A DNA stretch of 64,000 nt from Mastacembelus armatus (taxonomy: Eukaryota; Chordata; Actinopteri; Synbranchiformes; Mastacembelidae): assembly GCF_900324485.2 (NCBI RefSeq), contig NC_046653.1:16196285-16260284 (forward strand), read 5' to 3'. This document shows positions 12,001 to 24,400 of this stretch, piece by piece. The stretch's first letter is position 1. Each line of letters begins with the position of its first letter. Made by a program: the position numbers and the translations under genes. A model generated the notes under the pieces. That model searched no databases and was not told the DNA's origin. It saw nothing but the letters and a program-made list of their open reading frames with translations.

Positions 12001-12490
12001 TGATCAGTACTGACATGTCCCTATACGAGATGAGCCAAGACAAATGCCAGAACCACAGCCTACCCCTTTTACCACATTTCAGCATAAACAATAGGCTACA
12101 AAAACACAAGGTAATTCACAATATCAGGCTTTGCAGTATGTCAGATTTTAAATATCTTGGATGGGAATAATAGGTGGTGTTGATTTTCTTATTTTCATGC
12201 TTGGATAAATTAATTCAGCTCTCTATTAATTTTCCTTAAAGTGCAAAAGGAAGAGCATGTGTTCTGGTGAAGTTTTACAGTTTAAGACCAAACCAAATGT
12301 AATGCCCAGCTCTCTATACTTCCATTTAATGAAAGGCTGTAACGAGCTGCTTCTGGTTTGTTTGTCTTTCTCTAAGCTTTAACCGACAGCAGGTGTTTGT
12401 TTATGAAAGAGGCAATTTTTGTTTAGGCGATACGATTATGTGACACATTTTCCTCGATTTTCTTTCTATTTAGACACAGGTGCCGACGTC
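6011..12490. other. Intergenic region between nqo1 pair and nhlh2
   Basis: About 6.5 kb, AT-rich, with no recognised gene. A 163-codon open frame at 8114-8605 has no motif I know and is probably chance. One CTCF-like motif lies at 7554-7568. Short simple runs occur (tttg repeats near 10130). The stretch could hold distal control elements of nhlh2, but nothing in the sequence proves it. Confidence 0.5.
7554..7568 (+). promoter_or_regulatory. CTCF-like motif
   Basis: CCACTAGATGGTGTC matches 13 of 15 positions of the CTCF core CCASYAGRKGGCRSY on the plus strand. It is a motif match only. Confidence 0.3.
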
Positions 12491-12499
12491 AAGTGAAAT

Positions 12500-13011
12500 A
12501 TAATCATTTTACGTTCATCGACAACAAGGCTGCTAACAAGTTCACTGGTCCTATATCATTCAGAAACGCTCGCACCACCAAATCGGACCTAAAGCTCTGC
12601 ACGCATGTCAGTCTGCGGGGAATAGAAGTGGAGAAGAGAGACAATAAAGGCTCCCTCGTTGTCCTGATGTGTGGCTCGTCACGTCGCTCCTGTTCTGTGG
12701 TGACAGGGGGAGTCTTCTCTTGCGCACAGCCAGGGAAGGTTTGACGGAAGAACAAGAGAAACAAGCCTGACAGTTTGTCACGGAAGGAAGTGATGCTCTG
12801 CGGACACCATGACGGGCCGGTCTGCGGGATCGTATCAACTTCAGCCGGAGTCGAACCAGTTCCCACGTCCTGCCTTTAGCTCTTTGGCTCAGCTGATCCA
12901 AGCCAGCATGGAGGCTGATGGGGGAGTTAACTTTACCTACCTGCACTGACTGATGCAGCTTTATTATGTGACATTTTCGATCAGTTGGATCCGGCTCTTT
13001 GAATGTGCAAG
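12500..13011 (+). other. nhlh2: Candidate 5' non-coding exon and promoter region of nhlh2
   Basis: This stretch is more GC- and CpG-rich than its surroundings and ends in a strong donor (CAAG|GTAAGT, GT at 13012-13013). A matching acceptor with a pyrimidine tract lies at 13286-13287, 200 bases before the nhlh2 start. The arrangement suggests a spliced 5' UTR, but the transcription start was not located. Confidence 0.4.
12809..12949 (+). CDS. Small upstream open frame in the nhlh2 leader (hypothetical)
   Basis: A 46-codon frame beginning with a good initiation context (accATGa) and ending in TGA, wholly inside the candidate nhlh2 5' exon. The product would start MTGRSAGSYQLQPES and end NFTYLH. 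It resembles no protein I know. If the leader is transcribed from upstream of 12809, this frame would precede nhlh2 and could damp its translation. It may equally be chance in GC-rich sequence. Confidence 0.25.
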   Translation: MTGRSAGSYQLQPESNQFPRPAFSSLAQLIQASMEADGGVNFTYLH

Positions 13012-13334
13012 GTAAGTTCAGCTGTAATGCTGTTTATTTTTCCCTGAGAGGTGTCAAAGGTTTGGACACTCAGCTGATCGCAAACTAAAGATTATCCAAG
13101 GCGTCAAAAACAGGTTCAACTCGAAACAAAAGTAAAAAACAAGAACAAAACTTGGATCATTTTTATTAGGAGCTCACCTGGTCAACAATAAGTACAGCAA
13201 AGGCAATAAATACATTTTTAATATTCGTTATTTCACTAAATGACCTGATACGTTTCATTTGTTTTTGTAGGGATTATTTTCTTTCAGCACCCCGGACAGC
13301 AACAGTCTGGCTGGGCAGCAACTACAAAGTTCTG

Positions 13335-13349
13335 CCACAGGGGGGCAGC
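13335..13349 (+). promoter_or_regulatory. CTCF-like motif upstream of nhlh2
   Basis: CCACAGGGGGGCAGC matches 13 of 15 positions of CCASYAGRKGGCRSY on the plus strand, about 150 bases before the nhlh2 start codon. Confidence 0.35.
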
Positions 13350-13487
13350 ACGAGTCCCTCATATTATCAAGGCTTTTTGTCCCATAAATGAAGCGAACAA
13401 TTAACACAAACCTGCCCATTTAAAGCGCAGCCAGAGATGCAACAACGAAGAGAATTGTTTGGAGAATAGTTGGAGGACCGGAGCACG

Positions 13488-13853
13488 ATGCTCAGTCCTG
13501 AGCAGCCTGAGCCTGAGCTGCCCTGGGCGCAGACTAACTCCTTCCTGGACACCCTGAATGTGCAGTGTGGTTCCGCTCCGGGCGAGCCAGTGGATGAACA
13601 GGGCAAAGCGCGCTCCGTGCACGCGCCCGTCCTCAGCAGGGAGGAGAAGAGGCGGAGGAGGCGCGCGACAGCTAAATATCGGTCCGCGCACGCCAGCAGG
13701 GAGCGGATACGTGTCGTGGCCTTCAACGTGGCCTTCGCAGAACTGAGAAAACTGCTCCCGACGCTCCCACCAGACAAAAAGTTGTCCAAGATTGAGATTC
13801 TACGACTCGCGATTTGTTATATCTCTTACTTGAACCACGTGCTGGATGTTTAG
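13488..13853 (+). CDS. nhlh2: Nescient helix-loop-helix 2 (neuronal bHLH transcription factor)
   Basis: Nuclear bHLH DNA-binding factor of the NHLH/HEN family, acting in neurons and, in mammals, in hypothalamic control. The single coding exon gives 121 residues. The frame extends upstream to 13470 without an ATG, so the first ATG at 13488 (MLSPEQ) is taken; mammalian NHLH2 also starts M(M)LSP. The basic stretch [15 protein letters not shown] is at about residues 55-69, helix 1 about 71-90, the [10 protein letters not shown] loop 91-100 and helix 2 101-118. The protein ends LNHVLDV as in the family. LSREEK and KYRSAHA favour NHLH2 over NHLH1, as do the vangl1 and casq2 neighbours. Oddities are V77 where the family has Glu (ERIRVEAF) and V81 where mammals have Leu. 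Two short upstream ATG frames lie just before the start. Confidence 0.95.
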   Translation: MLSPEQPEPELPWAQTNSFLDTLNVQCGSAPGEPVDEQGKARSVHAPVLSREEKRRRRRATAKYRSAHASRERIRVVAFNVAFAELRKLLPTLPPDKKLSKIEILRLAICYISYLNHVLDV

Positions 13854-14312
13854 GCTGCGCACAGCTGGAGTTTGCACTGAGGCCAGTGTGTAACCAGACA
13901 CAACAGCTGGAAGCAACGACATGGGATAGAGATACCACACGATTTCTGGAATTCCCTGTGTGTTTGGGGTTAAATCAAACTAATGGAGCACACAGCACAG
14001 ACAGTGTAGCCTGTTGTGCACCACATGATCCTTATGGGAACATCAGCAACTGCAGGACTGTCATCAAAGTGCTTAGAAAAAGCTGAAATATTTTTGTGAG
14101 CTTCTATGATAAATGTGTTCCCACCCTCTAAAACATTGCCCAACCTGACATGCCTTCTGTTTAGCTTGTAGCAGCTGTGATTCCTGTTTGCACCAATTTG
14201 TAAAAATATTTATTTCCATTATACAAATAACAGTGGACTGGTTTGTTGTGTACTTTCCCAATGTGGGATTACAGCTGCGACTAAAACTGCATTTCAAATC
14301 CATATGTTCAAA

Positions 14313-14318
14313 AATAAA
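14313..14318 (+). promoter_or_regulatory. Candidate poly(A) signal of nhlh2
   Basis: AATAAA 460 bases after the nhlh2 stop, the first on the plus strand in the 3' flank. Confidence 0.4.
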
Positions 14319-15710
14319 GACAGCTATAAAATGTTCAAGAACTCTCTGTTACTGTTCTGAGCCCAGTTATCTTACAGTGTCTCTGAAGCCAGATGTTTTT
14401 TTGCAAAGATAAAAGCCTTTTGCAAGTAGTTGAATTTTTGTTTTGTTTTTGTTTTTTTAGCTCTGGTATAATTTCAACTAGGCCGACAGTGCTCGAGGGG
14501 ACTTAAGCCTCAAAAGCTGTTCCTCCAGCACATGGCTCAGATATTTGTTGGGGTTTTTCTCCCTCTGGATGAGGCAGGTGTTTCTCCAGAAAAACCACAG
14601 CAACTGAATGATGGTCATCCATCTGGCTTTTCTCTGGGGACACACGGACGAATGCACATCCATACAAATAAGACAATAATATGAAAGCATACAAGAAGCA
14701 ACCAAAAACGCTCGCAGAACCTCTCACATCGCTATAGGTCTTTGTTTGACAGTCTGCAGCCAATAGCAGGACTTTACATTTTTAAAGAACACAGAAGTTA
14801 TAGTCACATCTCAAGTTCTGGTTTGGTGTTTGTGGACTGAGATCCAAATGTTTTGTTTATTATTTAGGTAAATAGTTTTGAAAGTTCATCCCACACTACC
14901 CAAATCCAAATGTAAACAAAACAGCCCTACCACACTTTGTAATGGACCCTGCTATCATAGCTTCTGCTTAATTGTTTACCATCAATTATATTTTTTGACT
15001 GGTGTTAAATGGATTCATGTGTATTTTATCATCACACACATAAATCATTGAATGTTTCAGGTTTTTGCTCAGTTTTCTACTGCCCTGGCTTTCCACATTA
15101 CCAAATGAAGTCTTCTATATCCCATTAGATCAGTCTCTGGATGTGAACTCCTGCTTGTCCCTTTGCCTTTTCTCTCCATTAGTCAGAGAGCTGCCTGCGC
15201 TCCTTCTCTCATCTTTTTATGTGAGTCTCTGTGGTATAATGTGGCCCAGGGGGCTTGGTGTATTGTTCATGTCCACTTCAGCAGCAGGAGTGACAGTCTT
15301 TTGTCTCCACACTGCACACTACACACACTACACACTGGGTACAATAAGTGTGTTCGGTAATAGCGGAGGGGGGAGGCCAAGCATAACATCAGATTAAAAG
15401 ATAAATAGGGCAGGAGAAGTTATAAAACCCATATATAGATGACTATTAATATTCTATATAGTTTTAGCCAATGTGGGTCAAATACTAAAACTAGGCTAGA
15501 ACTGTGGGCTATTTCAATCTACAGTGTACAACTCTGTCATGTCTCACACTGTCTGAAAATTAGACTTGAATTTTTTTTTTCTTTTAGTTAAATTTACTTT
15601 CAGGTGTAAACAGGTTTGGAGCAGTTGTTTAATGTTTTTCTGGACATCATACTTGCTGTATGCATGTTCTTCACTTTGGTACAGACTTGTCTGTGTTTTT
15701 AAGGACTAAC

Positions 15711-15725
15711 ACTGCCCTCTGATGG
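15711..15725 (-). promoter_or_regulatory. CTCF-like motif, minus strand
   Basis: CCATCAGAGGGCAGT on the minus strand matches 14 of 15 positions of the CTCF core CCASYAGRKGGCRSY. It lies between nhlh2 and the candidate vangl1 promoter. Confidence 0.45.
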
Positions 15726-16826
15726 AGTTTCACAGAAGGAACCTGCTATCACATTACATCTTGTTCTTTTGTGTATCTTTGGCTTATATTTTAAAAGGAA
15801 TTTTGCTTGTATGGGCATGTATATCTTTGTTGTGACAGCATGCTCTGTGGCTTTTTTTTTTGGCACAGTCTGCTCATAACTTTCTAAGTCAAATGCAAGT
15901 TCTGGGAGAAGGGTGGTTATTGCCGTTCGGGTAACATTTAGGGATACACCTTCATGGTGTGAGTCAGTGAACACACCGCTTTATCATTAGCTGAACTGTC
16001 ACTGAATTGAAGATGTTCACATTTAGAAACATTAGAACAGCTGCTACATGAACCTTGAGGTGAAACTGGTTTGTCAAATGCTTCTGTGCAACTAGTCAAG
16101 ACTTTGAAACACAGCACTTCTATATGGTGAATTACTCATACACAGTAATTATCTTTACTGTTTTTGTCATTGCTCTTGATGATGACCGATAATAAAATAT
16201 GGCAAACATTTCTTTAACTTTTCTTTTTTTCTTATTGTAACCTTATACCACTATGCTGTTTTCTTGGCCTTTCTTCCTGGGTGTAAATGTGACCTTTTTC
16301 ATAATACACGTGGCCCTTTCTCATCTGGCTGATGATGGAGTGTCCAGTTAATCCAGTAAGGCAGAAGCCATTGGAGGCAGATCCAGACCCTCCCACCCAG
16401 TATCTTTCTCCAAAGATCAGAGATGTGACGTCAGAACCATGAAGGTGTCTGTGTGGTTTATTCTCTCACAGTAGTTCCAAAGCTTCCACATGTCATAGAA
16501 ACTACATTTCTGGGATTACACTAATCACTAAATCAGGAAGTATAGGTGCTCATTACTGTTTGGCCCCTATTAACTCCACATTTCCCAGACACTTAATGCA
16601 AACATTTTTAGATCACATAAACAGTTCCCATAGATATTTCTGTGACCTCACTATCCTAGAAAAACCCACAAGCTTACAGAGCCCTTAAGCCTTATAATAT
16701 GAATATGTAAAGTATCTCAGTATCATTTCAGCAGTTTAAATGCTGCGCACAAAATAACTGAATTTCACTAGAACAATCCATTCTCACTGTGTACTGTAGA
16801 TCTTAGCTTTCTACACCACTATAGTT

Positions 16827-16837
16827 TATATATATAT

Positions 16838-16870
<33 letters not shown>

Positions 16871-16872
16871 TA
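16827..16872. repeat. (TA)n microsatellite
   Basis: Alternating T and A over about 45 bases with two interruptions. Confidence 0.9.
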
Positions 16873-17089
16873 CTAGTTGTGATGACTCAAAATGATCAGA
16901 TTAATGTTCTCCTTCAACAGATTAATGTGTCAGACTCCACGCGATGAAAGTCAAACATGCAAGTGAAACAACAAAAACCAAAACCATAATATTCACCTGG
17001 CAGTTTTCCCAGTACCTGGCTATAGCAGTCCAAAAACAACTGTAAAGGACGACCTCTTGTGGGCTACAGCTGAATAATAACGACTTTAG

Positions 17090-17310
17090 CGCACTTGCAG
17101 GGTGTTGTACCTCCATGCTGCCTTCCCTCACTCTCCCGTCTCTGCTCCTGCTAACTACAATGGCCAGGCTCGACTGAGGGAGCTGCCTGTCAGTACAGTA
17201 CAGACGCACCTCACAGCGGCAGCAGCGGCGAGTCGGCGGCAGAGTCATACCAAGACGCAAGTGAAGGAATATGACTTGCATCTGAGGAAAAAGGTTGGTT
17301 TAGCGGATTA
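17090..17310 (+). promoter_or_regulatory. vangl1: Candidate vangl1 promoter / first non-coding exon
   Basis: A locally GC- and CpG-rich stretch (repeated cggcagcagcggcgag-like runs near 17215) in AT-rich surroundings, about 4.1 kb before the vangl1 start codon. The vangl1 coding start lies in an exon with good acceptors at 21270-21271 or 21344-21345, so an upstream leader exon is required. This is the best-placed candidate, but no donor here is convincing. The minus-strand open frame over it (16922-17281) is not recognised. Confidence 0.3.
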
Positions 17311-20300
17311 TTAATCGCGATGCTCTGTTCACACCAGGGTATATCCCTGCCAAAAGCCGGAGACCCAACCCCACATAGGAATTACTGATGAACTTCAATG
17401 ATCTTGTCGTGGGAATAATGGTTTCCTCAATATCAGACAGATGTAATCCTTGGTCGTGGTTCTCCTTTCCGTTTGATTTACTTGTAAAATAAGCATGTAC
17501 TTATATTTTAATGTAAACACTGCTTTACTCTTACCTCTTACCTGTAAATACATATATGAAATAACAGGGTGCATGCTTTGTCTGAGGTGATAGGAGCTTG
17601 TAGAGTCTGCTGCGTTAATGTGGTGCAGCATGAGGCTGAAACGAGATCTATTGTAATAGAACCTGCAGCTGTGTGATGGAGAAGCAACATCGCATCCTTT
17701 GCTCTACCTAGTATCTGAGCAAATGAATGGCTGCAGGGCGAATATGTGTCGCCACCATTTGCAGCTGTGCGGAGAGCACACCGCGCACAGCTGGATGAGG
17801 CGTTACTGAAGCCACTTCACGTGTATCCTCTGCTGTCTTCCACGGGAAATCAGTGTCGTGATGCTGTGGCACCTACAGCCATGCATTATTGAAGAGTGCT
17901 GATAGGTCCTGTGCAGAGGGGTTGAAGGGCACTGTGATGTATGGGAACCCCTTGAATAATATAGTCATCCCCTGGTAGCTGTTCCTGCCACGAATGATCA
18001 AAAGAAGGTGGTGTGGGCAGTGCTTGTGCTATTGTTCTCTTATAAAGCTTTTTTTTTTTTTTTCTGGCTGGCAGGGCAATGTGTCAGAAGTGTAATGAGA
18101 AATGGAACTACTCTTCAGCTACCTTTAGGCTACAGAAGAGCATTAGGCCCCTGCAAAGTTTAGATAGTACAGTGTAAAGCATGATGCATTGTCGAGTAAT
18201 GCACCTTAGTACATTCAACGGCAACAGGCTCTTAAAGTGGGAATGTACCTAGGTATCTCTTTCAGAACACTCCCACCGGGCTCCATCCCTCCCCACTCTG
18301 CCTCCACTGTACTTTAATTTAGTTCCACACGAGCGGATCAGAGGGGACTGGCTTTGCATTCCAGAGAACTGTGTCAGGTCTTAACTTTCTCCTTTTACTC
18401 TGTGGGTGTGTGTGTGAGCAGGGCGGGACCCTACCCAGTCACTCAAAGGTCACCGGTTTGCTCCCTGCATATACCTGGCAAATGTGTTTGTGTCAAGAAT
18501 CATGTGTCAGAGTGTCAGAAAAAACAATGGAAGGAAAATGCACAGAAAACAAGTTCCTAATAATATCAAAGTTTAATGGTTCTGCCTGTTTGGCTCAGTT
18601 TGTGTGGTTTTAATCACTCGGCAGTGCTGTAATATGTTAATCAGCAGCTGTTGCTCTGGATTATCTGAACTCTGTGGAGAGATTGGAGTTTATCACTATA
18701 AATAACACTGGCACACACTGTGTCACCTTTTTGTTAGATTTCAGAAAGGTCCTATCCAGCTTAGTGGAGCTGGTCTACTCGTAGGTTTGTGGCCACTTAT
18801 TATTTTGTACTGTTTTCTGACATTTTCCAATAGAGACCAAGTGGTTAATTATCTAACTGTCATATCAGAGGTTTGTGTGAATAATGAAAATAGTAATTAG
18901 TAGACCAAAAATACAGTTTATTTTATATTTTGTTGATTAGATGGGAGTTTTATAGTTTGTAGATTGCTTTTAAATTGTGAAACAATTGTGAAAGGAAATA
19001 ACACAGCACACAGCCAGCTGCTGCATCTGGCAGATTATGGCATAATGCCACGAGGGCAGGGCGCACATGAAGGAAGGAAGGTGCAAGGGCTAACGGGTGT
19101 GAGGGAGAGCAGAGATGCCATGGTAACCAGGCCTCAGCATGAGCTCTAGATGAGCTATGAGAGTGATCTGTGCCATTTGGGGTGCCAACACTGCATTACA
19201 TTTTAATGGAATCTCAAATTCCACACCTCTCTCTGTCTCTCTCTCACTCTCTCTCTGCCCAGTTTGGATCCAAATGTCTTTCCAGCCAAGGACACTGGGT
19301 TAAAATCCACCGTTCTCAGTTTTATTATTCACTGATGAGCTGAACCAGCATAGAAAAATTCTGCAAAGTACCTGATCAAAAGTTGCAGTTCCACCCATGT
19401 TGACATATATATATAATATTTGTTTTAATAGTGTAATTTATTTCTGCCCTGTCTTTGGAATAAATCTAAAAAAATGAGTGCATAAGACCACATGAGCTTG
19501 CACTGCTGAGTTTGACCATGCGAAATTTCAGTAGCCCCCACTGTGCAACAGCCTGAATCCACTAAACAAACACATTAATGAGTGTTTGTTTTACATTAGT
19601 GTCACTTTCTGCCCTTGTGAATCTCTTGGTGCAGCCAACCAGAACGATTTACTGCGATGGAACTATGATTCACCAGAGACTATATCTTCCACCCAGACTC
19701 CCGCACAGAGGACTACTGAATTTTTTTGGATCGACTCAGAGTAAATAGGCAGCCGTGCATCTCTGACACACATTGTTATTTCTGCATGCTTTATTCATAG
19801 TTATCCATTGGTTTGTAACTGATAGTTTTTCTTACCCCGTGGCTACGATTTTCCACATGGCCTGGTTCACTATGCCTCTTCATACTAGTCTCATGGATGA
19901 ATGAGAATGATCTTCTTGGCCTACATACTACTACCACGTGTTCAGAGATCAGCACTCAGGGGGTTATCAGCTTTTATTCAAATCCCTGGGTCATTCGTTT
20001 AACCATACGGATGCTGTGTGAGAAGAGAAACCATTGTTTGCTCTTTGTGCCCTCTTACTGTGCCATCCCCTCACCCTCTCTCTCGCTCAGACACAGAGAA
20101 GTGTAGCACACAAATTTACTCTCAGCAGGGTTGATTGATTATTGCTGTTAGATGTGGCCTCCTGCTTCCAGTGTTGCCAGGACAACAGCAGACGCTCCAC
20201 ATGTGAGGTACAGACAAGGCATACGACTAAAACTCTGGTTTAAAATTTGATGCTGGAACATCAGCTTTGATCAGTATGTTCTAGTTGCTCAAGTGCATTA

Positions 20301-21270
20301 TTTATTGAAATCCTGTGTATACACAGCTCTGCCTTGTTCCACATCATGTTCTGCTTTTAATAACACAAGCGACCGAGCCCTACATTAGCTACATTATATG
20401 CATTGTTTTACTATAATTAATGAGAAATGTGTGGTTTTTTCATATGCACCAGGCAGATTACTGATGGTGGGTAATGAAGGAAAAATGTTCAACCCCATCT
20501 GTGTCATTTCAATGGAAATCAGCTACACTATAATGTCATCTTCTAACTGTCATTTAAAGAGCACATTCTCCATGCCGCTGTGTGGATTCACACATACGCT
20601 AATATGCTGAATGAGCAATTGTAGTGTTTATATGCATCACTGGCTACAGAGATAAGAAATAGCCTGTAAACGACTGGATGGAGAATAATCCTATTTAGTA
20701 AAATAAGACTGGGCTGGGGCTGGTGATTGGCAGGTGGCTGACAGGACAACAACTAGGAGACAGACAGGGTGTAGAATGAGGTCTGAAAAAAAGGGCCATG
20801 CCTGGTGAACCGCCACATAAGGCTGGTTGATTCTGTTCAACCACATAATGAAGTCACACAAACATGAGGGTTCATTTGGTCTTAAATGGGCTACTGCAAT
20901 CATTTCCTTGACTATTTCATTTGATTATTTTTTGTGAATCATCTGGGTTTAGCATCCTGGAGAGAAATTTATGTTTTGCAATAAAAACTTCATGCATGCT
21001 GGGTATATTATAAATGGGTTAAGTCCAGTATTGTTAGACTAGTATGTTTAATTTTATCTCCTTTTGCTCAAAATGTAAGAAATGAATCCCTTAACATTTA
21101 TTGAATCAATAGTACTATATTCCTTACAGTGTGGATAAAGCATCTTGATATTTATGGTGTACTTTATTCATCCCCAGTGCTGCAGTTAAAAGTATATGCA
21201 AAAGAGCACTTAAGACCAGCTCAGTGAGTATTAGCACATTTCTGTATGAATGATGTCTGGCCTTCTCTTA
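17311..21270. other. Probable first intron of vangl1, no coding exon
   Basis: About 4 kb with no recognised exon or repeat family. It holds a CT-rich run near 19225-19255 and a short CpG-rich patch near 17740-17830 that could be an alternative promoter. Confidence 0.4.
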
Positions 21271-21450
21271 GGTCAATGTGGCTACTGAAGCACCTCTCTG
21301 GGGTAGTTGTCAGTTGTCGTGGATTCCTGAGGCTTGTCTCTATAGCAACCCATTCTGCCTCCTGAGCACTGCTGCCAACTTACCCTTTCTGCCACACGAC
21401 GAGTTTTTCTTCATCCTCCTGGCCAATCACCGGCTCTGAACTGCGTTGGA

Positions 21451-24400
21451 ATGGACACAGAGTCGACCCACTCAGGCTACTCCTACCACTCCAACCGCTC
21501 TGGGAGATCAAACCGACATGGGTATGTTTCCTGTCTGTGTGCCCTTCCATCTGACTCTCTGCTGCTCCATTGTCTGTGTCTATCTCACCCTTCCCATGAC
21601 GAAAATTTGTTTTTGCTGGATCACATGCTTAATCTCTCCCCCTGGTTCTTGCTTTGCTATTTGAACTGCAATGGTTTTGGAGCATATTGAGTTTGTGGTG
21701 TTTGTCTTTAGTTTGAGGGGGTCACATGTTGGTTGAAGCCAAATAAATGAGATGAGAGACTAAGGCAGAGAAAGATCAAGACGTGGAAACAGGCAGAGCT
21801 TATGGACAATGATCATCACAGCTTAGAGGCTTTAACTTTTCTTGGATAAAACAGGAAATTTGAACTTCCCACTTCAATCTGGGCTCAACACAACAACAAT
21901 TAATCAGTAACATCTAACTCAATACCTTATCTTATTTTTATGTGTTTATATTTCTTAAATGCATTCCTTTATGTTCACTCTGTCTGTTAATGTGCTTGTT
22001 TTCCAGGGATCGAAGCCGTGAGCGGCACAAGGCCAGCAGCAGTAAAGACAGCAGTCGCTCTGAGAGGTCTGTTGTCATCAACCCCCCTGACACACCATCC
22101 CAGGACTCCCCTGTTCACAATGGCGAGCCACTGCCTGGAGAACCCACGCCGGCAGCAGATCATGGAGATGAAGCACAGGTATTGATGAAGCAAATTGGTA
22201 CCAATCCAGTGAAACTAATTCTGCTGAGCTCTGCAAATAAAGTAGTAGGATGGATTAAAGGTGCAGTCAGATATTGTAATCATTGTTTAAAGAAATAGTT
22301 TAACACTTTTGACAGTAGTTACTGTCTTGGCAAGAGGTAGTTGAGAAGACTGAAACCACTTTGATCATCTGTCTGTTGCCAGCAATCAGTTAGTTTTGTT
22401 TGGCACAGAGCTAGCCTGGCTCTGCTTGAAGATAATCATAATTCCACTTATGGCACCTGCACAGTTCTTAGATTGATATCTTGATTGTTTAATCAAAAAC
22501 TGGTTATGTGCCAGATTATTTGGGGTGTGCAAGCTGTGACAGTCTGGAGTCTTGTCAGTGTAATGGTTTTGGACATCACACTTGTGTACTGTTGGTTTGT
22601 GTGGAAAAGAGAGAGGGACAAGGTGATGTGTTGTATGTGAATTAGCTGAGTACAAGTTTAAAAAGGTGTACCTCCTCACACTGATTATTTAATGTGATGC
22701 TTTTATTTAATGTGATTAGGATTTGGAAATGTCTTCTGCCACACTACCTAACAATCTTTGAAAGCTTGGACCTATTTTGCCGTCTCTGCTTAGCATCTCC
22801 TACTGGCTGGGCAGCCACATTCCACACTGTCATGTGATTGTCATCTAGTAGCTTACATCCATTGTTGGCAATGTAAGCTAATCTGCCATTGTATTACATA
22901 AGCCCTCCAGACAAATGTGTCCAAATGGTGCATCACCAGCACCACCATTACCATCACCACAATCACCAGTGTCAACTCCAGTCAGTGTTTGTTTGGAGCA
23001 GCTTTGTTTGCAGAAAGGCAAGTCTCGCAGACTGAGATTAGCCGTAGCATCCAGCCAAACACCACTTTGGGGAAAGCTGATATGAATAATCCTCCATGTT
23101 TTCACGCATGCCTATGACATAAGGATACAATTTTGGACTACAATCTGTGTGTGTGTGTGTGCGTGTGTGTGTGTGTGTGAGTGAGAGAGAGAGAGAGAGA
23201 GAGACAGTGAGACAGAGTGAGTCATAGAGTGCAAAATCTGTTACTAAGACTGCCCATGCTGCTTTGTGAGACTTTCGGAGGCTGTGACTTTGTGCCAGAA
23301 GGCAACAGCTCCAATTTCTTCACAATGTTAGCTCTAGAAGCACCAAAGCATATGGTGAGAAGCACATCCTACTATTGTTTTAGCATTTCTCACTTTGCTT
23401 CTCTAACCTTTCTAGTGAATAGAAGGTCACAGACCTACTCACAGCTACCACACCAACAGTCTTTAATTTGTTGTAAAAATAGCTCCTTTAAATAAATTAA
23501 TAGAGCAAATTGACAGAAAACTGTATTTTCTAAATGTTTTAGTCTCACAGGTATGCTGAGACCTTTAACAACACAAGCACAAACAAATCAAGGCACAAAA
23601 ATAATTTTATCCTCCACCTGTGAAGCTTTGCCACTGTGTGCTGTAGCTGACAGACTGGTTGCTGTGTGCATGCATGAGTCTAGTGGTGCTAATAAGTAGG
23701 TTGTTGTGTTATTGTGCTTTGTGATGGTGGAACAAGCAAAATCTACATTCACCCTCTGCCAGATAAAAAGACTGCCAAGCACACAGCCCTCATGCTGATC
23801 TCAGTCTCCTGTAACCCTTCTCTATTTCATTCACTCTTAGTTACTCACTCTGTCCCTGTGTACTGTATGTAGAGATCAGCCCTGAGTGGTGTAGCATTAA
23901 TCTTCAGGATTAATCCACTGAGCCTTAATGGCTGGTTTTAACAGTGTATTAGCTCAGCCAATGATACACTGTTTTCTCCCTAAATGAGACATTAGCATTA
24001 AACCTTGGCTGTAAAAACACCTTGGCAGAGAGATTGTTTGGAAGAATGAAGTGTTCAGATGGTGCATCCTAATTATTAGGGTATATATGTTTAAGGGAAC
24101 ACACAGATAGGAAATACATGAATAATCTGCCAACAATCTGCCACCATGATACACTCCTAAGCAATAGGAAAATAAAATACTCATCTTTTTCATAGCCAAC
24201 ATCTGGTTGAGACATGGGCAGTCTGTTTTCTGTGGTTACTAGTTGAACATGTGATGTGTCCTCTCCTGCTCTCTGTGATCATGGTGTGTTTTAAAGGAAA
24301 AATTCAACATTTTTGGAAATATTGTTAATTGTTTCCATATTTGATAAACTCCAAAATTTGTTTTCTTGTGGAGAGTTAACGGTGAAGAATTTTCTATTGT

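Larger units (their letters stand above)
13854..17089. other. nhlh2 3' flank and intergenic region
   Basis: No further coding exon is recognised between the nhlh2 stop and the candidate vangl1 promoter. The region contains a strong minus-strand CTCF-like motif (15711-15725) and an AT dinucleotide tract (16827-16872). Confidence 0.5.

Noticed and set aside
16922-17281. 119-codon minus-strand frame with a hydrophobic end over the candidate vangl1 promoter
   Set aside because: The C-terminal part looks like a membrane segment, but nothing matches a known family and the region is better explained as a GC-rich promoter or leader exon on the plus strand.
13854-21450. vangl2/nhlh1/casq1 (1q23 paralogues) instead of vangl1/nhlh2/casq2
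   Set aside because: Diagnostic residues favour VANGL1 ([16 protein letters not shown]), NHLH2 (MLSP start, LSREEK, KYRSAHA) and CASQ2 ([11 protein letters not shown]), and the three agree with each other.
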